A DNA stretch of 64,000 nucleotides from Mycobacterium dioxanotrophicus (GTDB taxonomy: Bacteria; Actinomycetota; Actinomycetes; Mycobacteriales; Mycobacteriaceae), in contig NZ_CP020809.1 in the NCBI RefSeq assembly GCF_002157835.1, forward strand, positions 4,402,001 through 4,466,000, in the 5' to 3' direction. The position numbers and the translations under genes are program-made. Within the stretch, counting starts at the first letter, position 1, and the number at the start of each line of letters is the position of its first letter. Below, piece after piece: positions 26,397-33,979 of this stretch. The notes under the pieces were generated by a model. It had not been told where the DNA came from, made no database searches, and saw only the letters and a list, made by a program, of their open reading frames with translations.

Positions 26397-28364
26397 ATGC
26401 TGCCCGCACCGAATCTCGACGACCGGACGTTTCAGAACCTGGTCGACGAAGCCCGTCGCCGGGTCCGCCAGCGCTGCCCCGAATGGTCCGACCACAACAT
26501 CTCCGATCCCGGCATCACACTGATCGAGACCTTTGCGATGATGGTCGACCAACTCATCTACCGGCTCAACCGGGTGCCCGACCGCAACTACATCAAATTC
26601 CTGGAACTGCTCGGGATGGAGCTGAGGCCGCCTGGCGCGGCGCAGGGCGAGGCGACGTTCTGGCTATCCGCACCACAGCCACAGACCATCACGGTGCGTG
26701 AGGAGACCGAAGTCAGCACCGACCGCACCGACCTCGACGAACCGATCGTGTTCTCCACCACCGAGAAACTCGACATCGTTCCCTGCTCGCTGGACGGCGG
26801 CCGCGTCGCGACCCAGTCCGGCGGCAGCGAACCCGTCCCCCAGCGCAACGAGCCCGGTGGCAACGAATTCCGCTGTTTCTCAGAGCGTCCGGAGCCCGGT
26901 GACGCTCTGCTCATCGGACTGGACTGCGCGGTGCCGTCGTGTGCAGTGCTGCTGCGGGTGGACTGCAGGGTGTCCGGCGTCGGCGTCGACCCGACCAATC
27001 CCCCGTATGTGTGGGAGGCCTGGACCGGCGGACCGGACTGGGTGCCCTGCGAACCGGGACGCGACGAGACCAAGGCTTTCAACAAGCCCGGCGATGTGAT
27101 CCTGCACGTGCCGCGCGGGCATGTCCTCGACTCTCCGCCTCGGGTGGGCGGCGAAGCCAGGGGCTGGCTGCGATGCCGACTGGTCGACACCACTCCCGGT
27201 CAATCGACCTACAGCGAATCACCGTTCATCACATCGATTTCCGCGTGCACTGTCGGAGGAACCGCGCGGATCATCAATGCCCGGGTGGTGCGGGATGAGC
27301 CGATGGGAACGTCCGACGGCACAGCCGGGCAACGCTTCGGGCTGCAGCATCGCCCGGTGCTGCCATGGAACGGTACTGCGTTGACGGTCGTGGGCGAAGG
27401 CGAGACACCCTGGCAAGCCGTGGAACACTTTGGGGAACAGGATGATTCAAGCCGGTCGTTCCACATTGATCCGGTGGCCGGTGAGATCGTGTTCGGCCCC
27501 ATGGTGCGCGAAGCGGACGGCGCGGTCCGCCAGTACGGCAAGATCCCGCCGAGATCCTCAGCGCTCGTGATGACCGCCTACCGCACCGGCGGCGGCCGCA
27601 AGGGCAACGTCGGGGTCGGCCGCATCCGGGTTCTCAAGACCAGCGTTCCTTACGTGGCGCGGGTCGAGAACCGCCGCGCAGCGGTCGGCGGCGCCGAGGC
27701 CGAATCGGTTGACGAGGTGAAGGTGCGCGGTCCGATGCTGCTGCGTAGCCGTGGCAAGGCCGTCACCGCCCAGGACTTCGAACAGCTGACCCTCGATGTG
27801 GCACCCGAGGTGGCCAGGGCCCACTGCCTGACCGCGGTCGACGCCCGGGAGGCTGGGACGGTGCGGGTGCTGATCGTGCCGCACGTGGCCAGCGAGGAGA
27901 TGGACCTGGTGCGCCGCGAGGACCTCATCCCCGAACCCGAGACCATCCAGCGGATCAAGAACCATCTGAATCGGCGGCGTCTGGTCGGTACCCGGGTCGT
28001 GGTGGAACCTCCGCGCTACCGCGGGGTCACCGTCGTCGTGGCGCTTTCGGTGCTGCCGGGTTATTCGCGCACCCAGGTGAAAACCGATGTGCAGCGGGCA
28101 CTGAACAGCCTGCTGCATCCACTGACCGGCGGGCCCAACGGCACGGGGTGGCCCATGGGCCGCGCCGTGCAGGTGCACGAGGTGGCCGCAGCCCTCGCCC
28201 CGGTCGCCGGGGTGGACATGGGCCGCAAGGTGACAGTGCAACTGTTCGCGTTCGATCCCATCACCGGGGAGCGCTCCACCGAACCCGCAGAGGTGATCGC
28301 GCTGGCGCGCAACGAGTTGGCCTACGCGTTCGGTAAACACAGTGTCCGGATGGCCGACCGATGA
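26397..28364 (+). CDS. Baseplate J-like wedge protein
   Basis: 655 residues of the large eCIS baseplate-J family (Afp11-like, T4 gp6 related). Seen: N-terminal LPAPNLDDRTFQNLVDEARR and WSDHNISDPGITLIETFAMM with LIYRLNRVPDRNYIKFLELL; C-terminal TAQDFEQLTLDVAPEVARAH and a final helical arm with GTRVVVEPPRYRGVTVVV. It links the spike hub to the sheath. It overlaps the next gene by ATGA. Confidence 0.96.
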   Translation: MLPAPNLDDRTFQNLVDEARRRVRQRCPEWSDHNISDPGITLIETFAMMVDQLIYRLNRVPDRNYIKFLELLGMELRPPGAAQGEATFWLSAPQPQTITVREETEVSTDRTDLDEPIVFSTTEKLDIVPCSLDGGRVATQSGGSEPVPQRNEPGGNEFRCFSERPEPGDALLIGLDCAVPSCAVLLRVDCRVSGVGVDPTNPPYVWEAWTGGPDWVPCEPGRDETKAFNKPGDVILHVPRGHVLDSPPRVGGEARGWLRCRLVDTTPGQSTYSESPFITSISACTVGGTARIINARVVRDEPMGTSDGTAGQRFGLQHRPVLPWNGTALTVVGEGETPWQAVEHFGEQDDSSRSFHIDPVAGEIVFGPMVREADGAVRQYGKIPPRSSALVMTAYRTGGGRKGNVGVGRIRVLKTSVPYVARVENRRAAVGGAEAESVDEVKVRGPMLLRSRGKAVTAQDFEQLTLDVAPEVARAHCLTAVDAREAGTVRVLIVPHVASEEMDLVRREDLIPEPETIQRIKNHLNRRRLVGTRVVVEPPRYRGVTVVVALSVLPGYSRTQVKTDVQRALNSLLHPLTGGPNGTGWPMGRAVQVHEVAAALAPVAGVDMGRKVTVQLFAFDPITGERSTEPAEVIALARNELAYAFGKHSVRMADR

Positions 28365-28957
28365 GAGCGGCAATCGACAACCTCGGCACGCCAATGCCTT
28401 TCATCGCCACGATGCCGTCGGTGTACTGGGACGACTGGCTGGCCGCGGAGCTGTGCGCGGCGTTCGACGAGGTGCTCGCGCCGGTGTTCGCGACGCTGGA
28501 CTGCCTGCCCGCGTATCTGGATCCCGGGACCACCCCGGCCGACATGCTCGACTGGCTCGCCGGCTGGATAGGGCTGACTGTGGCAGGCCGGGAACCCGAC
28601 CACAAACGACAGTTGATTGCAGCGGGGGCGGCGCTACTGGGTTGGCAAGGCACCACGCAGAGCATCCATGACTCCGTTGTCGCCGCGTTCAACCGGGACA
28701 CCGAGGTCATCGAATCTGGCTCGGCCACATGGTCTCTCACGCCAGACTCCCGCCCTGGCGGTCAACCGACACCGGGTCTGCTGGTCCGGGTCACCGTGAA
28801 CGCCGACGATGAACTGGATCCGCGCAGTGTTGACGCACTGGTCGACGCGATCAAACCGGCACACATCCCGCATCGCATCGAACTCGTCACCCGAGCGGCG
28901 CCACCTGCGCCGCCCCCGGCCGATGCACCAGAGCCTCCGGCGGAAGCGGGAGTCTGA
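28361..28957 (+). CDS. Tail protein I-like baseplate protein
   Basis: 198 residues of the phage tail protein I / T4 gp7-like group. Seen: MPFIATMPSVYWDDWLAAEL and FATLDCLPAYLDPGTTPADM with LDWLAGWIGLTV near residues 45-75, then a Pro/Ala tail. It completes the baseplate wedge with gpJ. It is the last gene of the eCIS operon; the next gene is on the other strand, 6 bp away. No tail-fibre or host-recognition gene follows in this window. Confidence 0.92.
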   Translation: MRAAIDNLGTPMPFIATMPSVYWDDWLAAELCAAFDEVLAPVFATLDCLPAYLDPGTTPADMLDWLAGWIGLTVAGREPDHKRQLIAAGAALLGWQGTTQSIHDSVVAAFNRDTEVIESGSATWSLTPDSRPGGQPTPGLLVRVTVNADDELDPRSVDALVDAIKPAHIPHRIELVTRAAPPAPPPADAPEPPAEAGV

Positions 28958-28963
28958 CGAGAT

Positions 28964-29218
28964 CTAGGACCGCCACCGCTCCCAGGCGGCCTGCTTGGAC
29001 GTGCCGGACACCTCGGCGACCTGAGCCCACGAGTTCGACGTCGCCAACAATCGCGCCGCTTCGCCAACTTTTTCGCCGGTGTATGCCACCACTCGGAGCA
29101 ATTCGGCGAAGGCCTCCCGGCTGCCCCGAGCGCTCAGCTCGTCGATGACCCGGTAGACGAGCGCCGCCAATTCACTCTCGGTCATGGCGTCCACGGGAGT
29201 GTCTGGGTCTGCCGGCAT
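28964..29218 (-). CDS. Small helical protein with HTH-like end
   Basis: 84 residues. The segment WAQVAEVSGTSKQAAWERW at the C-terminus looks like the second half of a helix-turn-helix, and the rest is predicted helical (ELAALVYRVIDELSARG). The start is ATG 29218; an internal ATG at 29185 is possible. It is 9 bp downstream of the C45-type hydrolase gene on the same strand, so it may be co-transcribed and could be its regulator. I do not recognise a characterised family. Confidence 0.6.
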   Translation of the reverse strand: MPADPDTPVDAMTESELAALVYRVIDELSARGSREAFAELLRVVAYTGEKVGEAARLLATSNSWAQVAEVSGTSKQAAWERWRS

Positions 29219-29227
29219 GCGGGCATT

Positions 29228-30244
29228 CTACGGTGGCGAACTTGCCCCCACGTCGAGACGCAATTCGGCATCGGTCGAATCGAATGACCTCGACCAGGTG
29301 GTTCCCGGCCACCGGTAGTGGACGATCCCGGAGTCGGGACGGTAGTCCGCGGTGTACAGCGTGCCGAAGCCAGCTGTGTAGTCGGTACTGCGCAGCGGCG
29401 TGCGAAGGAACTCGCGAGCCAGAGCATCCGGGTCTGGTCGGTCGCGCAACACCTCGATGAGGTGCGTCTGACGTTCGACGCTACGGAAGCGCTTGGCGTG
29501 CACCGGATCGTCGGGCCGATCGAATCGGTGATTGGTGGCCACCGGTACGGCGCGCACTTCCATCGTCCGGCCGGGAGCGACGTACGCCGTGCGGTGGCAA
29601 CCGGTCCGATCGGTCAAGGTCAGGTTGTAGGACATGGAGACCGGCACGCCGGACAGTGCGGACAGAGCGTCGGGCACCGTCCCCGCAACCTCGAGCAGAT
29701 ACCGCACGACAAGCGGGATCCCGAACCCAGGACCGGATCCCTTGGCTCCGCCGAACGTCAGCGATACCGCGAGCCCGTCGGAGTTCATGCCGTCCAGCAG
29801 GCCCCACAGACAATCACCGGTGCCGGTCACCACCCGGTCCCCGAGCCGCGTGGTCAGCACCACCTGCTCGAACAGGTCCGGGTGGTAGTCGTAATTGCGG
29901 ATCAGAGCCCGGCTTCCGGGCGCTGTTTGTCCTCCTCGCGTGCGGGTGTCGACGACGGCTTGCGAGCAAGCCGGAGCGAACGCGGGCATGTTCCAGTGGG
30001 TGAGCATTGCCGCCGTCGTCGGATCGCCATCCGTCAGGGCGACGAGGTGTTGCCACGCCGGATGCAGCTCGGGCATGTACCGCAACAGCGCCGCTTCGGC
30101 TTGGGCGGCAGTCGGACGCCGACCGGACCCCGGCCGTAGATACCAGGCGCGGTATCCGGGCCACGTCGCGTCATACAGCGCACGCCACCGCGGGCCCGGC
30201 AGGTCTTCGCGGAATGCGTGCAGGCTGATCGATTGGAACACCAT
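29228..30244 (-). CDS. C45-type autoproteolytic acyltransferase/hydrolase
   Basis: 338 residues. The sequence fits the C45 (acyl-CoA:6-aminopenicillanate acyltransferase-like) Ntn-hydrolase family: C-S-Q-A-V-V after an acidic/aromatic helix region supplies the likely catalytic Cys, followed by RNYDYHPDL, GDCLWGLLDGMNSDGLAVSL and the C-terminal TLYTADYRPDSG strand. Members hydrolyse or transfer acyl groups on amides; the substrate here is unknown. There is no signal peptide. Its start lies directly against two tandem palindromes, so it should be tightly regulated. Confidence 0.78.
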   Translation of the reverse strand: MVFQSISLHAFREDLPGPRWRALYDATWPGYRAWYLRPGSGRRPTAAQAEAALLRYMPELHPAWQHLVALTDGDPTTAAMLTHWNMPAFAPACSQAVVDTRTRGGQTAPGSRALIRNYDYHPDLFEQVVLTTRLGDRVVTGTGDCLWGLLDGMNSDGLAVSLTFGGAKGSGPGFGIPLVVRYLLEVAGTVPDALSALSGVPVSMSYNLTLTDRTGCHRTAYVAPGRTMEVRAVPVATNHRFDRPDDPVHAKRFRSVERQTHLIEVLRDRPDPDALAREFLRTPLRSTDYTAGFGTLYTADYRPDSGIVHYRWPGTTWSRSFDSTDAELRLDVGASSPP

Positions 30245-30293
30245 GCGTCAAGGTTTACTTGACGCGCCGCCATCCGTCAAGAAAACCCTGACG
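30245..30293. promoter_or_regulatory. Tandem CGTCAAG palindromes
   Basis: Two inverted repeats of the same type lie directly upstream of the C45-type gene: GCGTCAAG-N5-CTTGACGC at 30245-30265 (perfect 8-bp arms) and CGTCAAG-N5-CCTGACG at 30275-30293. Their centres are 29 bp apart, close to three helical turns. A dimeric repressor of TetR or GntR type is likely; the nearby LysR protein or the 84-residue product are candidates, but neither is proven. Confidence 0.6.
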
Positions 30294-30309
30294 CTTCGTC
30301 TTGCGCGAT

Positions 30310-31227
30310 CTACGCCTGGCCGACGTCGATCTTCGACAGCGCATCGCGGATCAAGGCTGTCACCGGTGCGAGCAATCGGTGCGCCTGCTTACCCCGGAAG
30401 TGGCTTCTCAGCACGATACGACGGGTGCCGAGGCCTGGAACATCCACCGTCTCAACCCCTTCCAGTGACAAGCCATGGAGGGCCAGCATCGGGATGACTG
30501 CCATGCCCTCGCCCGCCGCGACAAGGGCGAGCGCAGTCTGAGTCGCGAAGTAGCGGTGGATGGTCGGCTGATTGATGCCGGCCACACGACGCAGTCGCTG
30601 CAGGGCCTGCGCGCTGGCGTCCCCCGGCCCCACTCCGAGCCATGGCAGCTTGATGCGGCCCAGCTCGGTCGTATCGGTCAGCAGGGTGCCCGCCGGCACA
30701 ACCAGTTTCCACGGTTCGTCGGTCAGCGGGATTTCCGTCACGCCACTCGGCAGCGACTTGGGTGGTTCGCCGGCGTCGAATTCGATGATGGCGGCGTCGA
30801 GTTCGCCGGCCTTGAGCGACCTGAGCAGCACCTCGCGGTCGGCTTCGACCACCTCGAAGTGGATGCCGGGAAGATCGCGCCTCCAATCCGCCAATGCCGG
30901 GGCAATCACCACCGAGAGAAAACTCTGGAAGCCACCGATGCGCACGGCGCCCTGCAGCTCGATGCCCCCTCGATCGAGTTTTGTCCTGGCCTCGAGAAGG
31001 GTTCGTTCGATTTCCTGCGCCGCCTCGGCCAACACGAGTCCCTCGGCCGTGAGCGCCGAACCCTGTGATGTCCGCGTCATGAGCGTGCAACCGGTTTCCC
31101 GCTCAAGGTGGGCGATCTGCTGCGACACCGCGGAAGGTGTCATGTGCAGCACATCTGCGGCCGCGAGGACACCTCCGGAGCGGGCGACGGCCAGCAGAAA
31201 ACGCAGTCTACGCGGGTCGATCGGCAT
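30310..31227 (-). CDS. LysR-family transcriptional regulator
   Basis: 305 residues. The winged HTH at about 5-60 (LRFLLAVARSGGVLAAADVL then MTPSAVSQQIAHLERETG) is canonical, followed by a LysR effector domain with GAVRIGGFQSFLSVVIAPAL and GMAVIPMLALHGL. It is divergent from the small membrane protein gene at 31335 and upstream of the C45-type hydrolase on the same strand, so it may control either. The effector is unknown. Confidence 0.93.
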   Translation of the reverse strand: MPIDPRRLRFLLAVARSGGVLAAADVLHMTPSAVSQQIAHLERETGCTLMTRTSQGSALTAEGLVLAEAAQEIERTLLEARTKLDRGGIELQGAVRIGGFQSFLSVVIAPALADWRRDLPGIHFEVVEADREVLLRSLKAGELDAAIIEFDAGEPPKSLPSGVTEIPLTDEPWKLVVPAGTLLTDTTELGRIKLPWLGVGPGDASAQALQRLRRVAGINQPTIHRYFATQTALALVAAGEGMAVIPMLALHGLSLEGVETVDVPGLGTRRIVLRSHFRGKQAHRLLAPVTALIRDALSKIDVGQA

Positions 31228-31257
31228 TCAGTAATGCTAAACAGGCAATCAAGATCA

Positions 31258-31274
31258 ATTCAATTGTCATGAAT
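31258..31274. promoter_or_regulatory. LysR-type box
   Basis: ATTCA-N7-TGAAT, an interrupted palindrome with the T-N11-A spacing typical of LysR operators, 30 bp upstream of the lysR-type start and 60 bp upstream of the divergent membrane-protein gene. A second short repeat, GCATT-N4-AATGC, covers the lysR start (31224-31237). Confidence 0.5.
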
Positions 31275-31334
31275 GAATCCGGTGGGCAATACTGTCGCAG
31301 ACATTGCATTGTTGAGAGAAACGGAGTCTTGGCG

Positions 31335-31676
31335 ATGTTGGCAGCGATCCTCGGCTGGCTTGGGACGGTAGGGACTTTCGTTGCATATGTTCTGGTCTTC
31401 CGCGGTCGGCTGATCGCGGACTCCTGGCGCTACGGAGCCCTGAACGCTCTCGGCGGAACCTCCGGCGCGATAGCCGCCGCTCTGTATGGCGCGTGGCCGA
31501 GCGCCGTCTCGAACATCATCTGGGCCAGTGTTGGCTTCTTTACTGTGGCCTCCGCCACAAAGAGCCTCTGGTTGGTGGCTGATCGTGAGGAAGGTCACGG
31601 GTGCCCCGCGCCGGGCCTGGCCGGCGACGTTGTGACCGGCCAAAGTGGCCTGTGCCCGGCCCCCGCCGACGCCTGA
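31335..31676 (+). CDS. Small membrane protein (CBU_0592-like)
   Basis: 113 residues from ATG 31335. Three hydrophobic segments (AAILGWLGTVGTFVAYVLV, ALNALGGTSGAIAAALYGAW, AVSNIIWASVGFFTVASATK) match the compact three-helix CBU_0592-type family of unknown function. The C-terminal 30 residues are a soluble Gly/Pro-rich tail. It diverges from the LysR gene, so it is a plausible target of that regulator. Sequence upstream is also open, but it is low-hydrophobicity and lacks family resemblance. Confidence 0.65.
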   Translation: MLAAILGWLGTVGTFVAYVLVFRGRLIADSWRYGALNALGGTSGAIAAALYGAWPSAVSNIIWASVGFFTVASATKSLWLVADREEGHGCPAPGLAGDVVTGQSGLCPAPADA

Positions 31677-31706
31677 TCACCTTGTCCCACATCCGACTCG
31701 GCTAGG

Positions 31707-32006
31707 TCAACGCCTGCCCAGCCGGCTCAGCCTGCTGGTTCCCAGTAGACGCGCACGTTGTGCTTCGGACAGCCCACCCCACACCCCGAATGGTTCGGCG
31801 AAGGCGAGCGCGTGGCTACGGCACTCCGCGAGGACCACGCATTGCCGGCACAACCGCTTGGCGTCCTGCTCACGCTGCCAGCGCGCGTATCCATGCTCGC
31901 CTTCGGGCGAATAGAACACCGAGGAGTCCACACCCCGGCACTCCGCGCGAAGTTGCCAATCCCAGCCATCGGCGTTGGGACCGGGTAATTCTTGCGGCAG
32001 CTGCAT
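31707..32006 (-). CDS. WhiB3-like iron-sulfur transcription factor
   Basis: 99 residues from ATG 32006, preceded by GAGGAG. The four cluster ligands are present as C ... C-x2-C-x5-C (AECRG, RLCRQC, LAECRS), followed by the GVWGG turn. The N-terminus LPQELPGPNADGWDWQLR closely resembles mycobacterial WhiB3. The C-terminus is short and basic (LSRLGRR), as expected for DNA binding. WhiB3 senses redox state and influences lipid metabolism. This gene is probably a paralogue, because it lies only 10 bp downstream of the FAH-family gene in an SDR-FAH-WhiB operon. Confidence 0.88.
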   Translation of the reverse strand: MQLPQELPGPNADGWDWQLRAECRGVDSSVFYSPEGEHGYARWQREQDAKRLCRQCVVLAECRSHALAFAEPFGVWGGLSEAQRARLLGTSRLSRLGRR

Positions 32007-32016
32007 CGTCAACTCC

Positions 32017-32901
32017 TCACGGTGGGATCGGCGGCCCGGAGGTGACCGGATTCTGCAGGGAACCGACACCGACGATTCGGCACTCGACGGTGTCGGCTGG
32101 TTTGATCTCGACGGCGCCCGGCGTACCCGTCGAGATGATGTCGCCGGGCTTGAACTCGAACAGCTGCGTGTGGAAGGCGATGAGGTCGCGTGGCCGGAAT
32201 GTCATGTTGCTCACCCGGTTCTCACGGTGGAGCACTCCATTGATGACGGTCTGGACCACGACGTCGTCGATGTCACCAGCCCGGTTGTCGAGCTCGCAGA
32301 GGGGAACGATCCCCGGGCCACAGGACAGGAAGCCGGGAAAGTTCTTGGACAGCGTCAGATAACGGGGATTGCGTTGCAAGAGATCCTCTGCCGTCTGATC
32401 GAGGATTGGAACCACACCCCAGATGGCAGACATCGCTTCGTCATTCGAGAGATTTCGGGCCCGGCGACCGAAAACAAGCCCGAGCTCCGCTTCGGCCGTG
32501 GTCCGTTCGCTCTGCCACGGGATTGGAATCGGATCGCCCGGGCCGATCAGGGTGTGGCTGCCTTTGATGAAGGACGCGGGTGCCTCTTGCGGGGCGCGCT
32601 CGGACAGGTCAGCGGCGTGTTCCCGGTAATTGAGCCCGATTCCCCAGATCATTCCCGGTTCCTGCACAGGAGCCACGAAGACGGCTTCGCCCGGGTCACG
32701 GAACCGGCGCGGTGATACTGACGAAAGTGCTTCTGCGAGACGAGAACCGGAGACTCCGGCGCGGATCACGCTGCCGGCATCACTGTGAACCTCCCCCAGC
32801 AGGCTGGACACGTCGATCATTCCGTACGCGGGATCGACGACCACCGCGGTGGTTTCGGCTCCGGACGCCCGAATCGTGGACAGCTGCATGGCGGGCGTCA
32901 C
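32017..32901 (-). CDS. Fumarylacetoacetate hydrolase-family protein
   Basis: 294 residues from GTG 32901, seven bases after AAGGA; an ATG lies four codons later. The FAH fold is clear: IWGIGLNYREHAADLSE, FIKGSHTLIGPGDPI, the metal ligands in AEAELGLVFG and PILDQTAEDLLQ, and the final FKPGDIISTGTPGAVEIKPAD. The family includes acylpyruvate hydrolases, 2-keto-3-deoxy-sugar-acid dehydratases and 2-hydroxyhepta-dienedioate isomerases. Because a 2,5-dioxovalerate-type dehydrogenase diverges from this operon, a 2-keto-3-deoxy acid dehydratase role is attractive, but that is inference. It starts 1 bp after the SDR stop. Confidence 0.85.
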   Translation of the reverse strand: MTPAMQLSTIRASGAETTAVVVDPAYGMIDVSSLLGEVHSDAGSVIRAGVSGSRLAEALSSVSPRRFRDPGEAVFVAPVQEPGMIWGIGLNYREHAADLSERAPQEAPASFIKGSHTLIGPGDPIPIPWQSERTTAEAELGLVFGRRARNLSNDEAMSAIWGVVPILDQTAEDLLQRNPRYLTLSKNFPGFLSCGPGIVPLCELDNRAGDIDDVVVQTVINGVLHRENRVSNMTFRPRDLIAFHTQLFEFKPGDIISTGTPGAVEIKPADTVECRIVGVGSLQNPVTSGPPIPP

Positions 32902-32902
32902 G

Positions 32903-33676
32903 TCAGAATCCTTGGACCAGGCCGCCGTCGACGCGCAGCTGAATGCCCGTGACGTAGCTGGCGCGCTCACTGACCAGAAAAGCGACCACGTCTGCGAATT
33001 CTTCGGGGCGACCGTATCGTTGGCTCGGAATCATGCCGGCGGACCGGCTGGCGACTTCGTCGCTGGTGATGCCTTGTCGAACCGCTGCAGCCTGGTCGAG
33101 GCTGGCGACTCTGTCTGTGGCGATGCGCCCCGGCAAGACCATGTTGACAGTGACTCCATCTGCGGCGACCTCGGCTGCCAAGGTCTTGAGATAGCCGGCC
33201 AGCGCCGCCCTCGCGGTGTTCGACAACGCCAAGTTCGCGATCGGCGCCTGGATGCCGCTGGACCCTATTCCGACAATCCTGCCCCAGCCGCGCTCGCGCA
33301 TGCTCGGCAATACTGCGCGCACGAGCGCAACCTGCCGGAACAGCAATGTCTCCGCGGCGGCTCGCACATCGTCGAGCTCCACTTCGGAGGCTCTCGCCGG
33401 CGGCGGTCCCGGGCTGTTCAACACCAGTATGTCCACGGGGCGAGCCAGGTCGTGGGCCTCGGCGAGAACCCGGTCCACGGCGTCCGGTTCCGTCAGGTCC
33501 ACTTCCACCGCCGATGAACCGGGCCAGTCCTGCACTGCCTTCCGCGCCAGATCCCCACGGCGCCCCGTCACGACGACGTTGACGTGTTCGGCCGCGAGGC
33601 GCTCGGCAATTGCGCGTCCCAGTCCTGCGGTCGAGCCGATGACCAGTGCACTGCGCCCCGCTATCCCGAGGTCCAT
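32903..33676 (-). CDS. Short-chain dehydrogenase-like protein without YxxxK
   Basis: 257 residues from ATG 33676 behind GGAAGG. The Rossmann start is normal (ALVIGSTAGLGRAIAERLA), with an N-x-PGPP loop where NAG is usual and a C-terminal FLVSERASYVTGIQLRVDGG. The catalytic Tyr-x-x-x-Lys is not visible: the equivalent stretch reads LALSNTARAALAGYLKTLA, with S-N-T-A-R in place of Y-x-x-x-K. A divergent SDR subgroup with this SN(A/T)xR pattern exists, so it may bind NAD(P) and use another chemistry. It leads the SDR-FAH-WhiB operon. Confidence 0.85.
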   Translation of the reverse strand: MDLGIAGRSALVIGSTAGLGRAIAERLAAEHVNVVVTGRRGDLARKAVQDWPGSSAVEVDLTEPDAVDRVLAEAHDLARPVDILVLNSPGPPPARASEVELDDVRAAAETLLFRQVALVRAVLPSMRERGWGRIVGIGSSGIQAPIANLALSNTARAALAGYLKTLAAEVAADGVTVNMVLPGRIATDRVASLDQAAAVRQGITSDEVASRSAGMIPSQRYGRPEEFADVVAFLVSERASYVTGIQLRVDGGLVQGF

Positions 33677-33851
33677 CCACACCTTCCAAATCTGGGGCTG
33701 CGCGCGGTTGCGCTGGGCGGATACGGCTTGTCTACGTTCGCAGACGGTCACGATAAAGCGGATGCAGATTCAGCGGAACTGGTCGATGCCATTTCTGCAT
33801 TGACAGTTTTCAGCCAAGTGTTGGAACTCGTTGGCGCGACTCCTAACCTTT

Positions 33852-33882
33852 AGCCATGTCTGTGTTTACGGCAGATATGGCT
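33852..33882. promoter_or_regulatory. Inverted repeat in divergent SDR / aldehyde dehydrogenase region
   Basis: AGCCATGTCTG-N9-CAGATATGGCT, 31 bp with 10 of 11 arm positions paired, sits in the 303-bp gap between the SDR operon (leftward from 33676) and the aldehyde dehydrogenase gene (from 33980). The position suits a shared operator, for example for a GntR- or LysR-type protein. The rest of the gap holds no gene. Confidence 0.6.
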
Positions 33883-33979
33883 GACGCTTCCGATCCCGGC
33901 CCGATACGGCTTCCCGTCGCCTCACCGCTCCACGACGGTTTGTCCACGACGGTCGCCTACACCGAGGACCACTGACATC

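Noticed and set aside
17703..28957. Prophage
   Set aside because: Tail-type genes are present but no capsid, portal, terminase, integrase or lysis module is seen; gene order and DUF4157, DUF6760-like and AAA+ genes match eCIS.
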